From Prosapia bicincta (lineage: Eukaryota > Arthropoda > Insecta > Hemiptera > Cercopidae): a DNA stretch of 64,000 nucleotides. The stretch spans positions 57,122,883 to 57,186,882 of the forward strand of contig JBAIZL010000003.1 in NCBI GenBank assembly GCA_036971475.1, in the 5' to 3' direction. Below, in pieces: positions 12,501 to 23,935 of this stretch (the stretch's first letter is position 1; each line of letters begins with the position of its first letter). The position numbers and the translations under genes were made by a program. The notes under the pieces are model-generated. The model worked only from the letters and a program-made list of their open reading frames with translations, was not told where the DNA came from and searched no databases.

Positions 12501-13284
<784 letters not shown>

Positions 13285-13469
13285 CATTCTTTTTTTACGT
13301 CTGTTTCACATTTTCATTTTATTAAATAAATTACTTTTATATATTTCATAAAATCCGCTCTTTACGGTTTTTTATTTATAATGATCAAACCTAGTGACAC
13401 TATTATAGTAATAGATATTAGTCATATTAAATGTGTTATAAATACATTTTTATTACATTTGTTCATTAA

Positions 13470-13565
13470 TATACTACTTTCGTATAATCTAATGGTGTAT
13501 CTAAATTTATTTTTACCTGATCATTGGAGACACACTCTGCTTGGTAATTTATTTTATTCATGTAG
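13470..13565 (-). mobile_element. Small fragment of the same Jockey LINE ORF1
   Basis: The reverse complement contains ATGAATAAAATAAATTACCA followed by TCTCCAATGATCAGGTAAAA. Both blocks recur at about 15122-15170 on the plus strand and, diverged, at about 8630-8690 on the minus strand. It is a third, roughly 100-bp piece of the same LINE family, in minus orientation. Its short ORF on the opposite strand is a shadow. Confidence 0.65.
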
Positions 13566-13685
13566 TAGCAAGATTGAAGAACAATATATTATATGGTATT
13601 AAATTTCCAACTCGCGAACTCAAAATAATATATTCTAATTTAATTACCCTCTTTTTCTGACTATAGATTCCTTTTATTATCGATC

Positions 13686-14444
<759 letters not shown>

Positions 14445-14858
14445 GTACAGTAACTAAATTAATATAAACTCTTTATTTCTATCTTTATTTGTTTGACTCT
14501 AGGGGAGTGAAGACGTTTTGTGTTGGTGCTCCGATGGTGGAACAGAGAAGAAGAGGAAAGAGATAACGGGCTATCCTGTCCGTTTAGACTGGCTCTATTG
14601 GAGTAAAGCTATTTAGGTACTAGTTACGGTAACTAATTCATTTATTTCATATAAAATCATTTTTTTTTAAATTCAACTTAATTGCAGTCGTTTTTAATAT
14701 TCAACGTATTTTATTACTGTTGAATTACAGTTTATGAACATTTTAATACTTTCAAATAATTATGTGTAATTATTAGATATTTTATAAATTAACTTGATTG
14801 GGGTTACCATGTTTATATCTAAATTCGAATCGAGGTAAATATAAATCACCAAAAGGAA

Positions 14859-15933
14859 ATGGACAAACCGTTTAGAAAAACTAATAAAATAGAATGATCC
14901 ACAAAACAAAATAGAAGTAATATAGTATCTGGAAATAGTAAAATTAATGAATTGTCTGTACAGAGTATATCAAATAAAAGTAGTTCATTCATTGAAATTT
15001 CATCAATGTACCCATCGCAGGGTGTGTTAGAGAAATCAAGTTTGCTAGTGAATCAAATTCAGTTACCTAGAGCAATGTAGGCGAAGTGAGATATTACATT
15101 GAAATAAAACACTCTTTAAACATGAATAAAATAAACTACAGGGCCAGGTGATCTCCAATGATCAGGTAAAAATTAATTAAGATTTATTAAGAATGTAGTA
15201 GAAATATCTGAAGAGAGGAAATTGCATTGACACACCTTTAAAGATATACAAAATCGAAAAATAAAATTCATGGCCAAAAATATATAAATTCGTGATGCAA
15301 TCCAGAAGAGATAGCTCAAGAATTAGCAGTAAAAGGTTTTATTATAAGTGCAAACGTAAAACGCAAAAAAAAAGGAACGTCTGATAGACCTAACAATGTT
15401 CATATTAATATTCCATAATACTGAGGACATAAAAAAAATTACAAGACAAAATAGTTATTCCATCTGAAAGTGAAAAGAGAAACAATATGAATGGAAACCT
15501 GATTCCAAAATCCAAGAAACACCAGAGATATGGTAATACCTGGAGATTTTGTAGAAGGGATCACATTTGTGTTAGATGTGCAGAACATCATTCATTGCCA
15601 CAATGTACAAAGTCAAAAGTAGTATTACGTCTATGTGATTGCTCAGAACATCACACTGCAAACTACAGAGGATGAGAAGTAGCCAAAAGGCTACAATAAA
15701 TTAAAAAAAATAAATATATACCAAAGCTTCAACACCAAAAAAATTTTTTAGCAAATAGAGTAAGAGAAGGCATCAATTATAATCAAATGTTTCAAAATGG
15801 TAAACCTGAAAAAATTCCAAATCTAAGATTAATAAACAGAGGCTTAGACATAAAAAGGATGTTACAAAACATCATGAAAATGATTACTCAAGTTAATACT
15901 AGACTTGACACTCTGGAAACCAAAATTACGTGA
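14859..15933 (+). pseudogene. LINE ORF1 (gag-like nucleic-acid binding protein), broken
   Basis: The start is taken at the ATG at 14859 (MDKPFRKTNK), followed by an early in-frame stop. The same frame resumes with SSSFIEISSMYPSQG and NQIQLPRAM, matching the 8-9 kb copy. After an internal deletion comes a PRE_C2HC-like stretch. The zinc-knuckle region then lies in an open segment (15487-15675): GNTWRFCRRDHICVRCAEHH, CTKSKVVLRLCDCSEHHTAN and YRG. This fits the paired CCHC knuckles (CxxC...H...C, then CxxC..H.....C) of Jockey ORF1 proteins, with the first knuckle's cysteines replaced. The C-terminus ends in ITQVNTRLDTLETKIT and a stop at 15931-15933. The role in the intact element is RNA binding and ribonucleoprotein formation. 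Confidence 0.78.
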
Positions 15934-16138
15934 GCTATTTCAAAAGGGTGTAATTAGCTTTGGGGAGGGGAGACTTAAGGATAGCTATTTGGAATGCCAA
16001 CGAAGTATTAAACTGAAAAGAAGAGATCGAAATAATTTTAACCGATAATTCCAAAAGTATTCTTTTATGATAAAAGTTTCCAAAGTTTAGAAAATCTACC
16101 ACCCAGATAATAAGGCTAAAGGTGGAAGCGCAGTACAA

Positions 16139-16561
16139 AGAAAATAATTTGGCCAATACCTATAACTTTCGATTCTGATTTATAGTCTCAAAATTTTCTT
16201 TCGATTTCCTGGTCGATTTTCTATTCTTTTAAATTATATAGGGCTACATGATATTCTCTACTAATGAATTCAGTAGACATCTTGGTCATATGGAGAAGCC
16301 TTTTAAAAGTTCCGTTTTAATGTAATAGGCTACACAAAACCTTCGACCTTGATTTATGAATTGGAATATTTGACAGCATGAAAAACATTTCGGATAAAAA
16401 TAATGATTTATTTAAAATTACAAATATGAACTTCATTTCACAATTAAATTATATTTTTAATTATTAAAGCAATTTTAGTTTATATAATTAGATAAAATTG
16501 AACTACCTTTCTTTGTGTTTTGTTTTGACATCTATGAAGCAGCGTGTGGTGTCTCACAGAC

Positions 16562-16599
<38 letters not shown>

Positions 16600-16954
16600 A
16601 AAGTCATGCCTACCCGAGAAAGAGTGAGACAGCTGAAAGATATGAGCGGTGAGAAACGGACCAGAAATGCTTTCAAGAGACATTGTTTTTTCATCACAAC
16701 CAATAATAATGTTTTTGTACTCTCAAATAGGCCTTTATTTAATCGTTTAATCCAATAAAATCAACTATTACGTGAATAAGGCATAGTTGATAATTAATTA
16801 TCTTCGCAATAAATTACACCGCACACTTATTTAACAAGTTAAAAAAAAGAAACTGTAAGGCACTTAAATCAAAGGAGAATCGAGTATCGAAGATTACTCA
16901 ATTCCAATAGATTTGATGATTCCCGGGAATCGAGAATCAGAATCGGCCCATCTC
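16139..16954. mobile_element. hAT-like non-autonomous insertion in the LINE
   Basis: The LINE reading is interrupted between the GGSAV motif (about 16135) and its continuation at about 16955 (SIKHYEGCRLQ). The right end of the intervening 0.8 kb reads GAATCAGAATCGGCCCATCT, close to the CAGAGATGGG-type terminal repeat of hAT elements in reverse complement. The left end (GGCCAATACCT...TTCGATTC, 16151-16177) aligns loosely with the reverse complement of the right end. No transposase ORF is present. The interior includes a GA microsatellite. The exact left boundary and an 8-bp target duplication could not be fixed. Confidence 0.5.
16564..16595. repeat. (GA)n microsatellite
   Basis: About 16 GA units inside the hAT-like insertion. 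The 67-codon minus-strand Ser/Leu ORF across it is an artefact. Confidence 0.95.
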
Positions 16955-18012
16955 TTGCAAGAATCAATAAAACATTATGAAGGATGTCGTCTTCAGTCTG
17001 AAAAAAAATCACAACTAACCTTAGCGTGTAGAGTCTACTAAGCAAAATCTAATAGTAGGAGCATTATAGTAAGCCTAGACATAATTTAAAACATTGATTA
17101 TAAGGCAATCCTCTAAAGACCCGAGGAAAGATTTGTACTAAGTGCAATTACAATGCCAAACGTCAAAACTGTCAAGAACTAAGGGTAAGGAGTTAAGAAC
17201 ATTAATTAAAGAATTGAGTTGGGTAGGAAAATCCATATTCTGGCCAACAGGTACTAATAAAATATCGGTTTTTTAAAATTTCTTTATAAACAGAAAGATA
17301 TAAACAAATTTCATAGATATTGAGGACAATATAGATTTGAACTCAGGTTACTCAGCAATGATATAACTTTAAGTGAAAAAAAACACCAAGAAAATGATTC
17401 GCCCATATTCGGTGAACTAAAACACAGATTAGGGTAGCTTCAAACAGGAACTACAAAATAAAATTTAACTAAATGTCAAATTAAAGACCAAGGAGCAACT
17501 TGACACAGAATGTAAAAAATGTATAGTAAATATACAAACTGCTACAAACTGCTATATAATAGCACAAGAGAGACTAATTATGTCACTAAATGAAACAGCT
17601 AGCCAGTAGAAATAAGCGAATTAGTTTTAGAAATAATAAAGGCATGAAGATGTCGGAAGCAGTCCAAAGGTCCATTTTAAAGCAGTAGACAAAACTATTC
17701 CAAACTATAAGAGTAAAACAAAAATAAAGAGGCAAATTTGAAAAGTCAATCAGGACTCTATAAATTTATATTTGGATAAAATGAACGCAACGAAGGAAAC
17801 AAATTAATTTCTTTGGGAAGCCACCCGAAAAATCAAGAGGCCAATTAATTCAGTACATCCAATTAGGAAAGACAATATACGTTCGGCAAGAAATGATAAG
17901 TAAAAAGCTGACTGTTCCACTCTTCGCCGAACACTTAGCAGACATATTCCGCTTAAACAAAATGATCAACGATTTAGTGTTAAATGATATTATTATCTCT
18001 ATGGCAGCCAAC

Positions 18013-18322
18013 TGTTGGGATCTGCAAGGGAATCTAATGCAGAAAGATGTTTCAAAACAAGGTTGTTGTGAATGCAATAATATAATACTCTATGACAATC
18101 CTCTATGGAAAAAAAAAAAGAAAAAGAACATTATATAAATTAACAGATGATTTGTAATTGTTTTAGTTTTTCTCAGTTCTTTGTTTAGAGTTTTGTTTTA
18201 AGAAAGATGTGAAGTAATAAATAGTGTTTAAATATGAAATAAGTTTTATTACCAGCATAATTATATAAATATGACGAGTGTTCCGCCTGTAGCGGCAGTG
18301 TCAAAAGTTTATAGAAATAACA
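18013..18322 (+). mobile_element. BEL/Pao-type 5' LTR (candidate)
   Basis: The LTR is inferred to run from TGTTGGGATCT (18013) to ATAACA (18322), giving the usual TG...CA ends and a length of 310 bp. It is followed two bases later by TGGCGACCGTGACAGG (18325-18340), a primer-binding-site-like motif that I associate with insect BEL/Pao elements, and then by a gag ORF at the expected distance. The left edge falls exactly where the LINE reading stops, which supports insertion there. No 3' LTR is seen downstream, so the target duplication cannot be checked. Confidence 0.6.
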
Positions 18323-18392
18323 TATGGCGACCGTGACAGGATAATAATTTGGTTACAGTTAAAATCTATGATCCATTAGTAAGTATTTTATA

Positions 18393-18917
18393 ATGGATGC
18401 TCTGAAAAAGAAAAGAAAATTGTTTAGAACTGGATTTTCACGTTTACACAATACATTATTAGAATCCATAAAAAATGAAGATGATGTGATTTTGTTAAAA
18501 GCTAATTTAGAGCTATTACGTGAAAAACATAATCAATTGGAGGTCTTAGACCGAGAAATTATTGAAGTTTTACTAAATGAAAATGCATCTACTGAAGTTT
18601 TAGAAAATGAGGTAGAATCTGCCGATGAATACTCAGGCAAGTTTAAAATAGTTGAGTATTTAGTTGAACAGGCTATTGACAAGGCTAGGCCTAAGACAGA
18701 TACTAGTGTGAATGTAGAAAAACGTAAATTTAAGTTACCCACACTTGAGTTTAAAAAGTTTGGTGGTGATATTAGTGATTGGTTGCCGTTTTGGGGCCAA
18801 TTTAAGAAAATCCATGAAGACCCCTGTATTGATTCTGATGACAAGTATCAGTATCTCCTGCAAGCGACTATCCCTAATACTAAGGCTAGGGAAATTTATT
18901 TGTTGTATTTATTGTAA
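18393..18917 (+). pseudogene. BEL/Pao gag, C-terminally truncated
   Basis: A 174-codon ORF from the ATG at 18393. The N-terminal 100 residues are charged and probably helical (LLREKHNQLEVLDREIIEVL). Residues about 110-165 match the DUF1759 gag pattern of BEL/Pao retrotransposons: LPTLEFKKFGGD, then W.PFW.QF, then DDKYQYLLQATI..TKARE. The intact protein assembles the virus-like particle, and its gene would continue into protease, reverse transcriptase and integrase. Here homology stops right after the TKARE-type motif, followed by LLYLL and a stop, so the element is truncated at about 18895. The first 168 codons are intact, which suggests a fairly young insertion. The N-terminal Met is supported by its position 70 bp after the LTR. 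Confidence 0.8.
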
Positions 18918-21082
18918 TATAATGGAAGTAAAGTTATTTTTCACTTAAATATATAGCAAAGTAAACACTTCACTGAAAAAGTAAAGTAAATATGTATACT
19001 TTTCACTGCGTCCTAAAATTAAATATATATTTCTCGTTTATACAATTTCTCACATCCACTGAAGCACATCAATTCTTTCTTTGTCACCATCATTGAATTG
19101 AAAGGCAAAGCTTTTCGTTTATCCGTACCTTACCAGTTTCTGAAACACTGTCTAAAAGAAAGTAAACCTTTTTGAGACCTATTCTATTGTAGTGCCCATA
19201 TTTCAGGTTTTTAATAATAAGCTGTTCCCGTATGGCACTTTGAGGTTTAATTTAATTCCTGGTCAAACAAATGAAATTTTTATATTAGGTTTATTAGAAT
19301 GAATAAAAGTTGTACATAAAAAATTGTATTTTGTATCGACTTGAATGAGCAGGACACTTATCGTTAAAGAGTACAATTTTATGTTTTCCTGGGTAATAGA
19401 TTTTTTAATTATTTATGAAATTTTCAAAAAATCGCGGGTCCTCTAAGCTTTTACCCAGTATCATTTTTACGCAATTTCATGCCTAGCTTTATATATTTAA
19501 CTATCCAACCCGTATTTTCTGTAAGGTGTACAAACTAAACACCTTAGTAAATACTTTAGGAATGTTATCGTATTTTTATAAAACAAGGTAAATGTATTAA
19601 CCAGAAAATTGTACCCATTGTAGAATATTTTTATTCCAGGTTTCCGAGCTTACACAAGTCACGAAAACACGCTTACCTGTCTTTCGTTAATAGTTTGATT
19701 TGTGTAATCCCGTTTGTTTACGTCCACTACCGATTACATTTAAACTTGCAACTTTTTTAGCTATCTTGGGCAATTTTATTTCGCTTGTCCTATTACAAGG
19801 TTTCAAGAGAGTTAAATGAGACTGATTTTAAAATTCATTTCTTGCTCTAGTGTGAGTAGAAATCTTAAAACTTTGGCTATTTCCAATACTGTAGGAATAA
19901 CAAATACCTAGTATCCTAAAATTTACCGAATTCCCAAATCTAGAAGTTCTATACCCACGTGGCCAGCATAACAAAGGTCTGAATGACTGGGGTAGTATCC
20001 TTTCAACACGGCTACTGTATTGTATCTTGGCATTACCCCAGATTTACTGGTAGGCCTAATACCTGAACAACCGTTAATGGTTTTCGCGTGTGCCTTATAG
20101 GAATTATCAAAACGCAATCTTTCTCATGCTTTTACCATTGTTACTTCTTTAAAATAAGAATAATAATGGTACGATAAATTATTCCAGCTGTAAAATTTTA
20201 AGAACACCTCTTTCTTTTTAACTAGATATTTCGTGTAAGAAACGTTTGTGAGGACTGTATTTCAGTATAACGGACTAGTGTTTACAATCTAATTATCTTC
20301 CTTTGATTATCACTAGATTTGTTTCTGTACGTTAAATATATTTTTTTATCGCAATAAAACTTAAAATTCGAGTATATTCCTTATTGTTCTTTTTTATTAC
20401 CGTTATTATTTTGCTAACCCTCATTAATTTTTCCATTCAAACAAAATATAATAAAATGCTAAAAACTATAAATATTTATTTATTAAATATGAATACAGTA
20501 CAAATTACGACTCCGAAGAGTAATTTTATATCATGTTTAAATTTCCAATATTTAGTGAAAATATAGTGTCTCTAATTCTTTCTAAGTAAGGCTCTTAGCG
20601 CTATGGTAACCAAATTATATTCTACACAATAGCATTAGTTGCTTATAATCATGTAAATTTCATGGCTTTACCTAAAATATCTTTTGTTTCACAAAAAATA
20701 TCCTACTTAATATCTATTCGCACCTCTGTTCCTTTTAGTTTTTAATCCTGTTTACTTAACCTATATCCCATTGTAAATTCGGTTACAAATTTGACGGCAA
20801 TCTTTTTTCTGAATGTTCAATGAACTCTCAGAGCTTTATTTTTACATCCTATATACTACACATTTCCCATATAATTAATAATAAAATTAATTCAGGATTT
20901 CTTTTTCCTAAATCTAATTGAAGTAAGTCTCTACAACTTTTCCTGTATTTTTCCATTATTTGTATACATTTGTTTACTCACGTTCACTATCAATTTTAAT
21001 AAATTTGAAGTGGAATTCATATAAATGTTTTTCAATGTGTCCTTAAAATACATGGAGCATTAAATGTCCTAATAGGATGTGC
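18918..21082. other. AT-rich non-coding stretch
   Basis: No supported gene. Short minus-strand ORF 19923-20117 has no recognisable motif. One TAGGCCTA octamer lies at 20051-20058. Confidence 0.5.
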
Positions 21083-21112
21083 ACACACACACATACACAC
21101 ACACACACACAC
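21083..21112. repeat. (CA)n microsatellite, left part
   Basis: About 15 CA units with one CATA interruption. It directly precedes the TGTAACGG start of the candidate LTR. Confidence 0.95.
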
Positions 21113-23103
21113 TGTAACGGTCTGAATCACCGTTTCAATTGAGAAATAATAATTTCCTATTTTTTAAATAACAATTTTAATATTCAAATAATAAGGTTTT
21201 AATTTATGGTATAAGGAAACGTTGTAAAGAGTCAAGAAGTCAGTAAAATTTTGAATAAGTATTATTAAGACAAATTAAAAATTATAATAGCATGAAACTG
21301 TAATAACTAACTAAATTTGACAAACGGGAGTGAAGTGAAAAATTTCTAAGTGCCGAAAATGCTAACTTGAGAACTAGGCCACGTAGAACTATCATCGACA
21401 TTTTGAAATGACTAGAAAAATCCATAATAAACAGTAATGAAAATAGAATTTAAAAAACTCAAATAACAAAAAAGTTACAGCCATTTAAAAATAATAGACA
21501 TTTTTCAGTGTTCTAAAAACGATAACGAAATTATGCAGGTTAAAACTAATACGTTGTCCAACCCGCCCGTACAAGAAAGAAGCACGGAGATAGAGACGAG
21601 ATTAGAGCAGAGGGGAAGGGTCACATAGCCGCAATAAATACAGGAACTTAAGGACCTGTAAGGCAGTCTGTAAAAAATTTTAATACGAGGTACTTAACGG
21701 TCGTGATGTCGGTCAGCACCTAGGACAACCACCATAAGGTCAGATGGGACCAAAATAAACACGTTTCCGCCGTCTACTTCCATCCATGGACGAGGGCTCC
21801 AGACTCAGCCTCTAGGACGCGGAAATGGAGAAAGACATCCATCGACTGACCGGGGATGGCAACTTCCGATGTCCAATGACCAAGGAATCCAGACGAGAGG
21901 ACTCCAGGACCAGCAGAGAAATCCTTGGCAAGTTATTGTCTTTATTATATATAAATTAACGTCAAATTTAGTCAATTAAATTTATTCAATTCAAATTACC
22001 AAATGAACCTAAACAATAACTTCATTCTATGTTGAAAAATTAAATAAATCTTAAAAGTAATAAAATTTATTAGTATAACAAAAATGTTTATATAATGAAT
22101 AATAAATATTAAATTTACAAAGTGGTTTTGGCCATAAGCCAATTATTTTCAAGAAGACCAGATTTATTTAATCATATAAATTTTAAAATTATTTATAATA
22201 AAAAATGAATTTACCAATTCAATCTTGAAATGAGAAGATAAAATTTGTTATTACGTTAAATTTGGAAATAATTTTGTTTAAAAATGTGTAAATGTAATTA
22301 ATTAATTATATATGAAATGAAGGATTTAAATATTTGAAAAATAACTTTAAATTAATAATTTGTGAAGATAACGAGAGAGTTAAATGTATCTTATTTGAAA
22401 AGATATTTATTTTAGTTTAAAATCAGTAATTAAATGCAATATAAAAACTTACAGTATTTGAATTTATCCTGTGTTGAACAACCAATAAAAACTTTTATTA
22501 TTTTCCAACTGATAAGTGATTATAAAATTAAAGTACAGTTTTAATTAAATTTCATTAATTAATAAATATATATAAAATTCAAAACCTAATGTTTTGTCAA
22601 ACGAGTTCTCTCCTGAGAACAATTTTATTGAGCAATTCTAAAAATTAGTTGGTTTTTTGTATTGCAGCCCAGAGACGATGTCTACTGGCAGATCATGTTT
22701 AAAGAACACAGGAGCCTTTTAAAATAGGTATCTTAAACATGATCATATTTTGCACGTCCCCTTGCTGTGCCTGCAGATCTCATGAAGTGGTTAGATTCTT
22801 TGAAAAATTTTGTGTGTTCATATAAATGTTGTTTCTTTACAGCTGACTATTTTGCTGACATGTGTGACTATATACAGACCCAACAAACCTGCCAACCATC
22901 TTAGGGGAGGTCATACAAACGTTAAGGTAGAAGTCAGAGGGAATATGCTTGCATTTGGGCGTGGTCCATTACGCGGGAACACAAGAAAAATTTTATGGAT
23001 CCTAACACGGTACACAAAACTGTGTGAGCAGTAGATATATAAATATGAAATTGCAGCAACAAAACCGAGGCAAAGACAAGCTGGGAGCGGGGGGGACGTT
23101 GCA
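21113..23103 (+). mobile_element. Candidate solo LTR (~2.0 kb) inside a CA microsatellite
   Basis: The segment begins TGTAACGG and ends ACGTTGCA. The termini form an imperfect short inverted repeat (TGTAACG versus TGCAACG in reverse complement), as in many Gypsy-group LTRs. Both sides are CA microsatellite, consistent with insertion into one tract. Within it, the plus strand is A-rich with a GC-rich island at 21555-21930 that has no ORF. Near the right end lies TATATAAATATGAAA (about 23035), a possible TATA region. No internal gag or pol is visible, so a solo LTR is the simplest reading. The exact target duplication is blurred by the microsatellite, and other element types cannot be excluded. 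Confidence 0.35.
22691..22744. repeat. 12-bp inverted repeat with 30-nt loop
   Basis: GATCATGTTTAA (22691-22702) is exactly complementary to TTAAACATGATC (22733-22744). It lies in the 3' part of the candidate LTR and could form a small stem in a transcript. No function is established. Confidence 0.6.
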
Positions 23104-23128
23104 GCACACACACACACACACACACAAA
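23104..23128. repeat. (CA)n microsatellite, right part
   Basis: About 12 CA units directly after ACGTTGCAG. It is the likely right half of a tract interrupted by the 21.1-23.1 kb element. Confidence 0.9.
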
Positions 23129-23641
23129 CACAAGCGCACTCATAGGAATAGATAGTTCAGAAATAAAAAAATAAATCATGTTCATACTTAGATGGTTAAA
23201 CGATTTGTTTTTTCTATTTCATTAAATAAAACTATTGGGTTTTACAACCCGGGTTTTTACTCTTTATGTTACAAGTGTCGAACCCTTGCAACCTCCAGAG
23301 AACAATATTGTTTATTTTCTAGCTAAACAACCCTCCTTGTCCCAGAAATCGAACATTTCAAGTCATCGTGTCGTTTAGTACAAAGCAGATTTCTTAGAAA
23401 TATAGTACTATAAGCAAATAGTAGAAATATATGTTACAAATAACAATATAATATCTTACTATAAGTACAGCGGTGTGCGTTAATACTATCGCCTTCACTA
23501 AATACAGGTAATACATTTTACTCGCTATATTTTTAAAGAAAAAACTTCCAATTCTAATTCCATTCAACCTAAATATACTCTTCAACATTTGGTTAGCAAA
23601 TCACTTGAAATATAATTTTTGTTCATACAACAACATTATCA
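23129..23641. other. AT-rich non-coding stretch
   Basis: No supported feature. The end (23631-23641, CAACATTATCA) is repeated just after the palindromic element that follows. Confidence 0.5.
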
Positions 23642-23924
23642 CTATATGAAGCAACTGTGGCGTAATGTTTATTTTTAAATAAATAAAACCTCTAAACCAC
23701 AAATAACATTTTATTTAAACCTTATGTACATTTCGATTGCCCAGCAATCATCTTCAGAGGTATTTAAAAAATACAACTCTCATGAGTTTATTTTATTAAA
23801 CATTAAAATATACAGTTGTATTTTTTAAATACCTCTGAAGATGATTGCTGGGCAATCGAAATGTACATAAGGTTTAAATAAAATGTTATTTGTGGTTTAG
23901 AGGTTTTATTTATTTAAAAATATA
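23642..23924. mobile_element. Perfect 109-bp palindromic (foldback) element
   Basis: The left arm 23670-23778 and right arm 23814-23922 are exact reverse complements over all 109 bp, separated by a 35-bp spacer. The arms contain ACATTTCGATTGCCCAGCAA and ATCTTCAGAGG. The 11-mer CAACATTATCA occurs at 23631-23641 and again at 23925-23935, a possible target-site duplication. Diverged arms of the same family flank the LINE at 27.4-28.8 kb. No ORF is present. A transcript through it would form a long uninterrupted hairpin. Confidence 0.85.
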
Positions 23925-23935
23925 CAACATTATCA

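Larger units (their letters stand above)
14480..18012 (+). mobile_element. Jockey-type LINE, 3'-truncated and decayed
   Basis: A non-LTR retrotransposon copy on the plus strand. It has a GC-richer probable 5' UTR (about 14480-14858), an ORF1 gag relic (14859-15933) and an ORF2 start with an apurinic endonuclease domain (from about 15974). After the hAT-like insertion it continues to a linker segment ending in FAEHLADIF (about 17927). The copy stops at 18012, where a BEL/Pao LTR begins, so no reverse transcriptase domain is present. Multiple stops and frameshifts show it is dead. The family matches the minus-strand relic at 8.2-9.2 kb. Confidence 0.8.
15966..18012 (+). pseudogene. LINE ORF2 endonuclease region, broken and interrupted
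   Basis: ORF2 of Jockey-type LINEs encodes an apurinic-type endonuclease followed by a reverse transcriptase. Visible endonuclease traces are IAIWNAN at about 15980 (domain I, metal/DNA-binding Asn), then YHPDNKAKGGSAV at about 16100-16140. After the hAT-like insertion come FWPTGTNKIS near 17240 and DLNSGYSAMI near 17336-17365, where the family has SDHxPV, so the catalytic histidine is lost. The linker reads LWEATRKIKRPINSVHPI (frame mixed) near 17813-17865 and FAEHLADIF near 17927-17953. Frames change repeatedly. The reverse transcriptase is missing because the copy ends at the inserted LTR. Confidence 0.75.
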
